Assembly: GCA_037355855.1 (NCBI GenBank)
Contig: CM074759.1
Coordinates: forward strand, 3,906,001 to 3,970,000
Length of the DNA stretch: 64,000 nucleotides
Reading direction: 5' to 3'
Origin: Pseudo-nitzschia pungens
Lineage: Eukaryota; Bacillariophyta; Bacillariophyceae; Bacillariales; Bacillariaceae
The translations under genes were made by a program, and so were the position numbers. Positions 49,928 to 60,402 of this stretch are shown piece by piece; position 1 is the stretch's first letter; the number at the start of each line of letters is the position of its first letter. The notes under the pieces were generated by a model, which made no database searches, was not told where the DNA came from, and saw only the letters and a list, made by a program, of their open reading frames with translations.

Positions 49928-51577
49928 ATGCTGTCGTACCGGGTAATTAGAATCCCGAGTGTTTCCCGTGGTAGTCTCAGGAAAATCTACGGCATCGGAT
50001 TAAACCAAAGAAGCAACAATACTTTCCAACACTGCCAAGCGTACCGAGATAATCCGTTTCCAAAGATTCAAATCCGTACCTCGTCCAGGAAAACTGATGC
50101 CGATGCTGGAAAAGGTTTACTATCCCGAACAATCCCTGTGAAGAAAAAATCCACAATCACGTTGACCAGGGTTGCTTACGCGGTCAAACTAGTGCGACTC
50201 CCATTCCTTTTAGTTGCAATGTCATCCATTGGTTATCAACGAGGAGGTAAGTTCTATTCTTTTTTGAACCTGTATTGCATTTTGAAGTAACGATCAGGGT
50301 TACGTGAAGCAAAGACTTGAAGGGCGGGCGCAGGCATTTTCTCATTGAGGTTCTGTTGAAATGCTTTCGTCAGTTAATGATGCAATTCGAAATCCACTCA
50401 AATTGCAGCAAGGAGCGTTCGAGGCGATGCTTGCGGAGTTCGAAGTTGAATCAGAAGACGAAATCGAGATTATATCAGAACGCGGGGTTCGCTGTCGATT
50501 CGATACGCCACTTGGTTCATTGGGAAATGGAAAGATTGATACGAAGGATTCGAGGGGAGAGAAGATTGCCAGAGTTGGAAAAGATATCTTAACCGCAGCG
50601 AAGCATTATGTCAGAGAAAAATTAAAGTTTGCCGTGAACGAAGCGAAGGAGGAAATCATGAAGGATGAGGTGTATGTTAAGGACAAACGATTAGCAAAAA
50701 TTGTCAATCAGGATCCTCAAGTTGAGTATTGGGTGAGGGCATTAGAACATATCGAAGGCGCTTCTTTGGAGGGCATTGAGAATTGGTCTTTTGTTCTGAT
50801 TTCGAGTCCTATTGTAAGTTGCTGCATTTTCTCCAGCACAAATGGTATTTTGTTTGTTGAAAAAAAAAAAAAACTGACATGTGATTTTACAATTTTGTGA
50901 AGCCTAATGCATTCGTATCAGAAATTCTTCCTCAGAAGATTTTCATAACGACAGGCCTGTTTGACAAGTTCGTGAATAACGACGACGAGCTTGCTTTGAT
51001 TCTTGGGCACGAAATTAGCCATCTAATTATGGGCCATTTATCTGTATCATCACTTTATGAATCTATTATACGCGGAGCCGAAATACTGGTATTGATGTTG
51101 GATCCGACTGAAGGCCTCTTGTCATTGGGTACGAAAAATTTGAAACAAAAAATGAAGAATGATTAGCCCATGCGTACTTTCATCCTAACGTACAGTTTCA
51201 TTGTCACTTTCACTTTTGTTTCCTTATTGATTGATGCGGTTGAAGGCATCGCCAGCTTTTTGTCGAAAACGAGGGAGGCTGTAGTTGCTTCGTTCTCGAG
51301 AACGCACGAAGTGGAAGCAGATGAACTTGGATGCAGACTAGCAGCCATGGCTTGTTATGACACAAGACGAGGAGTAGAGGTTTTTCGGAAAATGCAAGAA
51401 GAAGCTGTCAGAACCGGAAATGCATCAAATCAAAATATGATGTCAAGTCACCCGCCTTCTCAAGAACGATACAATAATTTGCAATTATTGGCAGAGACAC
51501 AAAACTATGCGGAGTATAGCTATTGCAACACCATGCGGAAACGAATATCTCGTTTTCTGAAAGAAAAACAATATTAG
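49928..51577 (+). CDS. OMA1-like M48 metallopeptidase, four exons
   Basis: Exon 1 (49928-50246) encodes a basic mitochondrial-type presequence (MLSYRVIRIPSVSRGSLRK) and a membrane-like segment (VKLVRLPFLLVAMSSIGY). Intron 1 (50247-50349) and intron 2 (50814-50902) are GT-AG and keep frame. Exon 3 carries the zinc site LALILGHEISHLIMGH (HExxH at 51008-51022); exon 4 carries THEVEADELGC (third ligand Glu). Between them is an in-frame TAG (51164-51166). The only frame-keeping GT-AG intron I find is 51121-51195 with a weak donor GTCATT, so this junction is uncertain. OMA1 proteases act in the inner mitochondrial membrane, cleaving OPA1 and other stress targets. Confidence 0.82.
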
Positions 51578-52079
51578 CTCCGGTCAAGTTTGAGAAGAAT
51601 TTCATTGGCAATGTCTGTCCAAGTTTTAGAAAAATTCATGAAAAATTGAATACGTGCGAACAGAACGAGAGAAAGAGGGGATTGGAGCAACAAAAATTTA
51701 AAATCAAAGATCCACCATACAAATATTGTGCTGTGACCTTTTGAGATGCGTAGCTCTCATGAACTTGGACTACGAAGTCGAAGACACCACAGTTGCAGTG
51801 ATGATGCTTGAAGAGGAGTGATGATTTTTGCACAACCTAGAAACTTCGATTCTTTGCTCATAGACCGAGCCACCGCTACAGTCCTACGGAGCGGACGTCG
51901 AAAGGACGTAGAAGTATTTTGCTCCTTTTTTCAACAATGTATGTACTACGTACTACTTAATTAAGAACAGAGGACAACACCAATTTTTTGCGTTTTGATT
52001 TTATCGAAGAAGGACTGCTGTTACTGAAATTCAACCAAACCATTGATATCGATAGAGAGAGCAAAGACTCAACAAGCAC
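51578..52079. other. Spacer between convergent host genes
   Basis: Holds the 3' ends of the peptidase and Tim17-like genes. No gene, repeat or RNA recognised. Confidence 0.45.
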
Positions 52080-52804
52080 TTAGTTTTGCTTATACGCCGG
52101 GTATTTCTCTTTTAAGCCTTGTAACTCAGCGGACTCTTCGAAGACAGTAGAGACTTTCGTTGGAAAAGATCTTGATTGTTTTGCATCTGGATTGGAAATC
52201 ATACTTGGACCATTGAAGTCAAGCAAACCCATCACTAATCCAGTTCCAATTGCGGTTGTAGTTGCAATATCGAATCTTCGAGTCACGAAACCACCAAGCA
52301 CCATACCGGCAGCAGCACCGGCCATTGTTGCATTCCATGGGTCCTTCGTGGTCGTCCCCCTGACTTCGGAAAACAAAGATTCAGCAGCAGCGTAAGTCAC
52401 GGTAACCGAACTGAAAATCATTGCAGGTCGGAACACGACGTGCTGGAGATATGCCATACCACGTGCAGGTCCACTACTGATGGCTCCCTTTTGAGCAAAC
52501 ACAAATTTGTCGGGATAGTAAGCCATCTGAAAGGCACCAAAGGCCGTACCTGCAGTGAAACCTTGGGCCTACACAAGATGAGGAGAGGTCAAAAATAGTA
52601 GTTCCGCATTGTGAGTCAATTCAGTAATTATGTGCCGAATCCCAACCTTATTCCTCCCACGTTATTGCACACATCTTATCGAACTATACTGACCACGGAG
52701 TAAAAAACTTTGGTAGAAAAAGGTTTCAAGCCATTGTCCTTGCCTAACAAGGCGTGCGCATCACGTTGAGGCCAAAACGAGCCGACAGAAGATTCTGACA
52801 TCAT
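52080..52804 (-). CDS. Tim17/22/23-superfamily protein, NDUFA11-like (two exons)
   Basis: Exon 1 52804-52694 (MMSESSVGSFWPQRDAHALL), intron 52693-52569 (125 bp, GT-AG, phase 0), exon 2 52568-52080; 199 aa in total. Small-residue membrane segments (AQGFTAGTAFGAFQMAYY, VVFRPAMIFSSVTVTYAAAE, ATMAGAAAGMVLGGFVTRRF, TTTAIGTGLVMGLLDF) and the signature SLFSEVRGTTTKDPWNA resemble complex I subunit NDUFA11 (B14.7), which braces the membrane arm of NADH dehydrogenase. A TIM22-complex relative is the alternative. The upstream region (52805-53771) is shared with the divergent transporter gene. Confidence 0.72.
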
Positions 52805-53771
52805 GAAGAATGAATTTAATTTCACAGTATCTCTATCTTCTATGAAAGTCTGGAGATACTTGTCGGTACCGATGTCAAGTAGAGAGTTGCATCAGCAGAA
52901 ACGATGTGAGCAACACTGGGTTGTTGCCACTACGCACACTGAACCGTGCACCGTTCGGACATCGCTAAGTGTTGCTGTTTGTTTGTTCGCCTCGTGTATG
53001 AATACCGGTACTAACTTACTTTATTGCAGTGATACCTTGTACTGGTACGAGGAACTGGTACGTAAAAACAATAGTACCAGTAAGATAGATCTGCCATGCG
53101 ATGCTCTGTGCTCATAGTTTAAAAGTAAGGTTACTTCATAGTCTATTCATATATGATTTGTAGGGAGTACGCATATGATGTGACAAACCCTCGCGTTTAC
53201 CCATGCCCCTGCGTTTGAGGGCGTCTAAGTGTAAGTTAAGAATACGTACGAACTACGTATGTTAGCAATAGGCACGATTCGCAACTTCGAAAGTTCGACA
53301 CAAACTGCTCACTTTTTCGTCGAACGCAATTGAAAAAGGTGACGGTGTCTTCTGCCAATGCCGGTTAACGATGTTCTGAAATTCGCAAACGGTAGAAGGT
53401 AAGGTTTTAATTACCAATACTGTAAATAGTACGAGTAAGTTACGAAGTAAGGCTTAGTAGATGCCTTCAACATTTCATCAGTGGCAACAGCATCAGAAGA
53501 CAGAATAAATTTGTAACTGGCAAACCATATTTTGCAGATCACGACAATTCTTGTACCCATGTCGTTATGATACCGCGACTCGACTTGATTGTTTCTCATT
53601 CCTTTTCCAACAAAAAGTACTAATAGTATTAACTATCTGAACAGCTATCGACTAGCACCGCGAATATGGCGTCAACTACAGGAAAGAGGTCAATCGCGGT
53701 GAAGAGGGGTTCGACTGCAGTGATCAACAGAACAACACGGATGGCTGTAGTGGACGCAGCGGAGTTCCGCA
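52805..53771. other. Intergenic region between two divergent host genes
   Basis: Nearly 1 kb. Only short ORFs without coding character; it presumably contains both promoters. A tight inverted repeat CGCAACTTCGAAAGTTCG-like sequence lies at about 53280-53297. Nothing else seen. Confidence 0.4.
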
Positions 53772-54189
53772 ATGTGGCGTCGCAGCGACAAACGAAGGAA
53801 GCAATCTAATTTCACGGCAGTAGTCGCAGAAGATGTTGATTTTTCGTCCGTTTTGCCACTGGAAATAGTAGCCGCACCAAGGCGGTGCAGGCTACGTTTT
53901 CTGGTTGATCCCTCATTGCGAGCTGGACGCATTATCACCTTAACAGCAGCTGCTATGTACGGGACAAACTTCGCGACAGTCAAGTTACTAGACGAATCGA
54001 TGCCACTTAGTATCCGTGTAAGTGGCGTTTGTTCCTGCATGGGCAGAAAGCTGGAAGTTGGGAATGAGATCATTTGCTGTAATTCCTCTCTTCTCTAGTG
54101 CGGAAGGCAATCAATCTAAAAAAGAAGCTTGGTTCTTACTTTGTTACAATAATTCATAAGGCTTCGCTCAGGTTTGGTGTCGCATCTAT
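53772..54189 (+). pseudogene. 5' part of a DMT/EamA-type transporter gene, disrupted by copia LTR
   Basis: Exon 1 (53772-54017) encodes a basic N-terminus (MWRRSDKRRKQSNFTAVVAE) and the first membrane helix of a drug/metabolite transporter-like protein (GRIITLTAAAMYGTNFATVK, LLDESMPLS). A GT-AG intron (54018-54160, donor GTAAGT) leads to exon 2, which begins ASLRFGVAS, the usual continuation in this family. After 29 bases exon 2 is cut by the copia LTR at 54190. The rest should lie beyond the copia element, outside the window. Family assignment rests on a short segment. Confidence 0.6.
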
Positions 54190-54601
54190 TGTTGAGACAA
54201 AGTAGTCAAATGAAGAACGGACAGACGAAATAATGAAGGAAACACAGTTCAGAAGAGAAGAAATATAGCGCAAAGGAGAAGACAAACATAGCACTGAAAC
54301 AGATGGCAAGAGGTGCAAACTGACAAATATTTCAAGCTCACAAAGTCAATACTAAGGACACAAATATGGTGAATCTGTGATGAAGACAAGACAGTTGGAC
54401 AAATATTCAATGTCTCCAACTGAAGGTACTTAGAACAGTGATAAAAGAGATATTGGCGAGCTTACAACAGGAAGAGGTTTAGGAGTGATTTACAACAATT
54501 GTTGGGATTGTTGGAGGAGAATACCTGGCTCATATTTTGTAAAAGATAGAACCCAATAAAGTAACACTTCTATTAACCCGAATATTTCAACCGTCTCAAC
54601 A
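54190..54601 (+). repeat. Copia 5' LTR (412 bp)
   Basis: Ends are TGTTGAGAC and GTCTCAACA, a 9-bp terminal inverted repeat. The inner edge is set by the following palindrome; the 3' LTR is not in the window. Confidence 0.82.
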
Positions 54602-54613
54602 TTCTTCGAAGAA
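54602..54613 (+). promoter_or_regulatory. Palindrome TTCTTCGAAGAA at the copia primer-site position
   Basis: Perfect 12-bp palindrome beginning at the first internal base after the 5' LTR. No TGG-type tRNA 3'-end complement is visible. Confidence 0.7.
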
Positions 54614-56499
54614 CGTTTTGAGTTGTAAGTGTTGGAAACGAGTTAGCAGAAACGAAACCATACAAAATATCCGTATAAGCCATCAACAACAAGCAAGAAA
54701 CAAGATACAAGCATGGGAGAGACCAAACAAAAATCCATTAAGGTAGACGTACCAATGTTCAGTGTGGACAGTGAGGATGGATTGGCAAGTTGGTGGGCTT
54801 ATTTGAGAGCATACGCAGCTCAGAAGGACTTCATCGAAGCCCTCAAGGAGGATCGACACAAGGATATGCCGGATAAGGAAGAAGAAGACGAGGGCAACAA
54901 ACATTCCGAAGCGAACAAGGAGGCAATATTGAAGAACAGGTTGGCAGTATCAGCAATGCAGATAGCGTTCGCAAAGGGTGAGATGATTAACTGTCTGGCC
55001 ATGGTGCACGCATCAGTCACCAAAGAGTGGCCAATCGGACAAGCTCATGTGATCGTTCAAGACCTATTTGCAGAATACCGGGGAGATCCGGCAACAGCAT
55101 TATTCGATCAACGCAGGGAGATGGCGCAACTTACCATGAAGAACAAGGAAAATCCGAGGGACTTCTTTGCAAGGTTGGCAAAAATCGAGCTCAAGTATGC
55201 GGACAGAACCCAAGGAATAACAGATGAAGAAAAGTTAGTGTTAATCTACACAAAGGCACCGGATCTGTATCAACAGACTCTGATTCGCAAGCGAGAGGAA
55301 GCACTCAAGGAAAACAATGGAGCACCGCAAGTTCGTGAAATAAAGCAGGCAATGATTACGCTCTGGAAGGTGTTGAACGAAAGGAACAAGAACAAAGCCC
55401 AAGTCGAATACAGTCTTACATTGAATGAATATGATTACGACAGGAACAAGATAGGTCACAAGAACCCTGGAGATCACAGCCAGAAGAAATGTTACCATTG
55501 CGGAAAGACCGGACATATCAAGAGAGATTGCCCAAAACTAAAGAAGTGTGGCCACTGCGGAAAGAAAGGCCACACAGAAGCAAATTGCTGGGAGAAACAC
55601 CCGGAGAAGAAACCAAAATGGATGAAAGGCAAACAAACCAACGAGATTGCGGCATTGTCGATTGGATCCGAGCTAGCGTTAGCCAGAATTGATCAGTGTG
55701 TCCCATGCCGGGAACTGTTACATGTTGACGTAGGTCCCCTACGAGAGGCTCTAAATGATTATTGAATCCCGCATGTGCTCCAATATACAAGAATATATAT
55801 AATATTCATGTACATATACTGAATATTCAACGTACACGAATACACATACAATTCAAATAAAGATTCTCATGACTCACCGATCATTCATCCCATAATCAAG
55901 GAATCATTCCCATCTCTTAAAGTATTCAACCATTCTCTTTCATAACACAATTTATTAATCATTCATCATTAAAATACAATTTGCGCGACTGCGCATTTTG
56001 TCCGACGTTCCGATGTTCCAGTACTAAAAATACATAGATTTCTACACAACTTTACCATGTGATATCTCGCTTCCTTTTACACCCCCAATCACAACCCCAG
56101 GACCTACACATACTAACAGCGACCTCGCCTCTTTGATTCTGCTATTTGTTCAGTTGCCCGATGCTTTGTTTGGTTGAGTTGGTTGCCAATTCACCACTCC
56201 ACGGACGATCGGCAACAGCAGCATCAGCAGCACCAAAACCGACACATAATTTTCTACAGCACCTCCAGTACAGATTCTACCGTACAACAAGTACAGCAAA
56301 ACCGACAACGATCTGTTCTCCCAGCTCCATTGCAAGGCCCCTAAGTATATCTTATACTTAATGTTCTACACTGTTTCCAAGCTGCTTAAGTGATTCTCAC
56401 TTAATGTTCTACATTCTTCGAAGTTCCTTGCTGAGTCCTCTTAAGTCTTTTCAAGTCGAAGTTCACGAACAGCCCCTTCCACTGTAGGAATCTTTCTGC

Positions 56500-57290
56500 A
56501 AGAAATTCCAGCTGTCATCTGTTTTCAAGTCCATTGCCCTGCTGGACCATAAGTGTTCCGCTTATGGTCCTACTATTTCTGGACCCAAGCCCCAAAGCCG
56601 CTAAGTACAGCTCGCTTATGGCTCGACTACCTACTTATACCTCCCAGATGTACTGTATAAATGTCATCTGTTTCCAAGTCTACTGCCCTGATGGACGTTA
56701 AGTGTTTTCGCTTATGGTCCTACTGTTTCCTGACCCAAACCCCAAAGCCACTAAGTACAGTTTGCTTAAGGCTCCACCACCTACATAACCCTCTCAGGTG
56801 TACAGTATAGATGTCATCTGTTTTCAAGTCTACTGCCCTGATGGACCATAAGTGTTTTCGCTTATGGTCCTACTGTTTCCTGACCCAAGCCCCAAAGCCG
56901 CTAAGTACAGTTCGCTTAAGGCTCTCCTACCTACATAACCCTCTCAGGTGCATACTTCAACTGTCATCTGTTTTCAAGTCTACTGCCCTGCTGGACCATA
57001 ATTGTTTTCGCTTATGGTCCTACTGTTTTCTTACCCAAGCCCCAAAGCCGCTAAGTACAGCTTGCTTAAGGCTCTCCTACCTACATAACCCTCTCAGATG
57101 CACACTTCAACTGTCATCTGTTTTCAAGTCTACTGCCCTGCTGGACCATAATTGTTTTCGATTATGGACCTACTGTTTTTCTGACCCAAGCCCCAAAGCT
57201 GCTAAGTACATGTTACTTAACGCTCCACCACCAACATATACCCCTCCAGTTCACAGTACAGCTGAGACCTGTTTTCAAGCCTACAGCCCT
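56500..57290 (+). repeat. NLR-4 5' tandem hairpin repeats (about 150 bp x 5)
   Basis: Each unit starts TGTCATCTGTTTTCAAGTC, then a hairpin such as GGACCATAAG-TGTTTTCG-CTTATGGTCC (56843-56870), then CCCAAGCCCCAAAGCCGCTA. The terminal stem pair changes from G-C (AAG/CTT) to T-A (AAT/ATT) in the last unit (about 57143-57170), a compensated change. Confidence 0.85.
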
Positions 57291-57863
57291 GATGGTCCAT
57301 AAGTGTTATCACTCTAAGGCCGTGTTTCCAAGCTACTACAGGAGAGCAAGTTCAAGTTCGAACAGAAGGCCAGCTGTTACGCATTTGAATTTGGTAGTAG
57401 GCTCCACTGCCTCTAAGTGATGTGCAGTACACGGTAATTACATGAGCATGTGTTCTGGAATGTGTTTGGGGATGACTACTCGCATTACTGATGCTGCAAT
57501 CCAGCATTAAGAGAGGAGTTTTGCTTTTGTACGCTGACCACTAGCATTACAGATACTATGTATCTAGTCAAGGGTTTTGCTTGTGTCAGCTGACCACTAG
57601 CATTACTGATGCTTTACAGCAGCATTCAAGGGACAGTTTTGCTTGCGTCTTTCCCTTTCACGTTCTTGTCACCCCGTCTCCTGTACGCTTTGCAACAGCA
57701 GTGTCTGTTGTGCTCTGGACTGGTTTGTTTTTTTCCTGTTTCTTACCAAGGTTCGTTTGCCAAATCGTCGTCTTTACAACCTGGGGCATAATCCCCCATG
57801 GTTGAGGCGGCGCGGCGTTCTACAACTTGGGGCCTAACCTCTCTTCGATTGAGGCGACGATAA

Positions 57864-57905
57864 AGTCTGGTTACAGACTGAGTAGCTTTTAACCACCTTT
57901 GGTGG
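57864..57905 (+). promoter_or_regulatory. NLR-4 3' hairpins
   Basis: AGTCTG-GTTA-CAGACT (57864-57879) and CCACC-TTT-GGTGG (57893-57905), counterparts of 25078-25119 in NLR-2. Confidence 0.75.
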
Positions 57906-58001
57906 ATTTTCCTACTTAAATAAGTATATTATTAATATTATTATTATAATCATTCATCATTAAAATACTCCTATCGTGTATTTCTACCTTAACGTGTAAC
58001 A

Positions 58002-58013
58002 CAGTAATTACTG
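58002..58013 (+). promoter_or_regulatory. Palindrome CAGTAATTACTG, GO-4
   Basis: First 12 internal bases after the 5' LTR; identical to the other gag-only copies. Confidence 0.78.
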
Positions 58014-58238
58014 TTTATCTTTTAAAGTAGAAGACAGACAGGAACTCAGTACTGAATCCAAAACAACCTTCATCCTAAACAACAGGTATACATCGATACC
58101 CTGACAAGCAAAATCCTACAATCGGAATCCCCGAAAGAACCGATATCGATCGAAACAAGAAACGGTCGAACGAAACGATCGATAGCTACGAAACAACCGA
58201 ATCGATCGAACACCGAATCGATCGAACGCTACGAAAAC

Positions 58239-59327
58239 ATGGCAGGACTATACAGAGATCCTCCAATCCCCTACAAGAGAGCCTTCGACAGCTCCAGTCC
58301 TAAACTGGTTACCCTATCAGTTTACAACGCCGAAGACCAAGAAGATAGCGTCAAGGTCCCTCTATTCACAGACGTCGATCTAGAAGAACTCCTACACACA
58401 GAAGAAGCCTTCCAAAACGCAGCAGAAGACCTTGATCTATCAGCAACTAAATACATCAAATACTTTGGCCGATGTCTATCTGTTAACGCCCAAACCAAGT
58501 GGAGGTCCTTAACGAGACAAGGATATCCACAAACACTAAATGGATACAAGCGAGCAATTTCAGTCTTCATCAAGCAAGAATACTGCAGCGCCGAAGATGC
58601 AAAAGACATCATGCACGCTTATCTCCAAAGCTCCGGATCATGCAAGAAGCCAAGCAACGTATCATGCAAAGACCATGCAGACCAAATGGAACAGCTCTTC
58701 AAATACACTGCAAAACTACAAGGCTTTGCAGCTGATCTAAACCACTTACAACAGATGACAATCTTGCTCCACAGCTTCCCAAATGAATGGATTGAAGACT
58801 ACTGCAGAATCCATAGTGGAATCAGACAGCACACCACTGTGCAATTTATAGTAGACCATATGAGCTCCCTCGATCGGTTGAGCAAAAGAAACTCCAATCC
58901 ATACGATTCTGATATCAACAGCATCAGCAATACAGGGGCCGAAAGCAACAATTCTAATTCGGACGCCGAAAACAACAACAGCTCTCATTCAAACTCTAAT
59001 TCGGACAGTGACACCGACGCTGCATCCGAAGAAGACGAAGAAGAAGAAACAAACACCAGCAAGCGCAAATATAACAACCCTTGCAGAATTCCAGGCCATG
59101 ATCATGATTGGTCTGAATGCCCAAGCAATAAATATTCCAAAAGAAATAAGAGCAATAACAGCAACAATAGCACTGCTTTGGCTCCTAGCAATGAAAATGG
59201 CAGCACTGCTGCTTCCACCAACGAAACCTTCCAAGCCCATATCAGGCAAGCAGTAGAATCCTATTGCATGGAACATGGCGGCCGCGTCGAAAGAAACTAT
59301 GACGGCAGTCTTACATGGCAACCATAG
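58239..59327 (+). CDS. GO-4 Gag protein (362 aa), intact
   Basis: ATG at 58239 (MAGLYRDPPIPYKRAFDSSS). Helix-rich Gag-like region (LEELLHTEEAFQNAAEDLDL, HADQMEQLFKYTAKLQGFAA, WIEDYCRIHSGIRQHTT), an acidic Asn/Ser/Asp tract at about residues 225-270, zinc-like CRIPGHDHDWSEC, a basic Ser/Asn linker and the conserved C-terminus YCMEHGGRVERNYDGSLTWQ. It is clearly diverged from GO-1, GO-2' and GO-3 Gag yet intact, which suggests the protein has been maintained. The element carries no polymerase, so it should be mobilised in trans. Confidence 0.88.
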   Translation: MAGLYRDPPIPYKRAFDSSSPKLVTLSVYNAEDQEDSVKVPLFTDVDLEELLHTEEAFQNAAEDLDLSATKYIKYFGRCLSVNAQTKWRSLTRQGYPQTLNGYKRAISVFIKQEYCSAEDAKDIMHAYLQSSGSCKKPSNVSCKDHADQMEQLFKYTAKLQGFAADLNHLQQMTILLHSFPNEWIEDYCRIHSGIRQHTTVQFIVDHMSSLDRLSKRNSNPYDSDINSISNTGAESNNSNSDAENNNSSHSNSNSDSDTDAASEEDEEEETNTSKRKYNNPCRIPGHDHDWSECPSNKYSKRNKSNNSNNSTALAPSNENGSTAASTNETFQAHIRQAVESYCMEHGGRVERNYDGSLTWQP

Positions 59328-60402
59328 CCATAATAACAATATACGGATCACGAATCCAACACCGTGCCTTCAGCTCCACTGGACCTGAATGCCAGTACAG
59401 CACTGCTGACTGGGAAGACGCATGGAGGAGAACTCCCAGAAAGGGAAGGAACCTACAGAGATGAGCCCTGTTGCAACAAATAAAATGTTCGAACTAAACC
59501 AATGCGCTCAAGACCGATCCAACGTGACGGCAACAATCAACCGATAAAATGAATGAATCAATACAATGCAAAGCGATCTGGACGCAGATCAACTTGCAAG
59601 GGTACGGACGCAAAAAAAACATAATAATCGAATCGAATCATATATCGATATCGATAAGGATACAGACGCAAACAAAATAAAGGGTACAGCAGCAATAACA
59701 AGGTCAACCTTGTTCCGGACAAACAAATAGTCCACAGGGAGCTTCAAAGATAAAAGAGCAATCCCACAAAAACCATATTCAAAACCCACAGAGGTGCTCT
59801 GGAGTTACAAAATTCGAAACTCCAATCGACTGCTGCAAATACACCCAAATAAAGACCGGCAAAGTATACGGCAAATCGCAACTGAATTTAACATCCATTC
59901 AACCGCTAACAATGCGTCCCTTCTCTGCTTTAACAAATCGCAGATACGGCAAGCAACACATCCAACGCAGCTCGGCTTTTCACCTACCTACCTAACTACT
60001 ATTACAGGAGGTGTTTTTATGCCTACGAGCAATCGATTTCCAACGATTGAATCGATTTCAAACATCCACTTATTAATTTCAAAATCAGCTCCACTACCCC
60101 GAGAGGTACATCACAGTTGGGGGAGGAAAAGAAAAGAATTTTCTTCGACTCTTTTTCTATTTTTACCATGTCTTTCCGACCCTTCTCAAGAACAAGAAAC
60201 AAAAAATCTTCGATTTCAGTATCACGAAGAACCTTCTTCAATCCCACTTCAATCTACATTACCATATATTTTCAAAATATTTCAAACGGCATATATCATC
60301 TTCAACCGCAAACAAGCATATATCTTCCATTGGTACTACTATCGAACTGCGAACCTACACAATCGAACCACATGCAAACTTCACCTAATCATTGGGGAAC
60401 TA
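59328..60402 (+). other. GO-4 region 3' of gag
   Basis: About 1.1 kb without a supported protein. It contains the conserved block at about 59365-59480 and GGACGCAGAT/GTACGGACGCA motifs (59578-59610), and ends with ATTGGGGAACTA before the 3' LTR, a possible polypurine tract. Co-linear with GO-1 34950-36045. Confidence 0.6.

Larger units (their letters stand above)
55978..57947 (+). mobile_element. NLR-4: 2-kb non-autonomous NLR-family element
   Basis: Duplications at 55957-55977 and 57948-57968 bound it. The 5' end (TTTTGTCCGACGTTCCGATG and following) matches NLR-2, and the last about 100 bases (GAGGCGACGA, hairpins, TATTATTA-like tail) match the NLR-2 3' end. There is no ORF1 or ORF2. The middle is five repeats of about 150 bp (56500-57290) and a unique part with AGCATTACTGATGCT-like motifs (57475-57620). 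It must have been copied by the RT of an autonomous NLR element. Confidence 0.9.
55716..58001 (+). repeat. GO-4 5' LTR, split by NLR-4
   Basis: Starts TGTTACATGTTGACG and ends CTTAACGTGTAACA. The break at 55977/57948 is flanked by a 21-22-bp duplication (TTCATCATTAAAATAC core) made by NLR-4. Confidence 0.93.

Noticed and set aside
53690..54073. 127-codon minus ORF opposite the transporter exon
   Set aside because: It is the antisense shadow of a spliced plus-strand gene with a good donor site.
56500..57290. Possible CRISPR array or coding repeat protein (163-codon frame at 56811-57302)
   Set aside because: Units are long, adjacent and diverged without spacers, and lie in a non-LTR 5' UTR of a eukaryote; the frame is not kept in the other copies.
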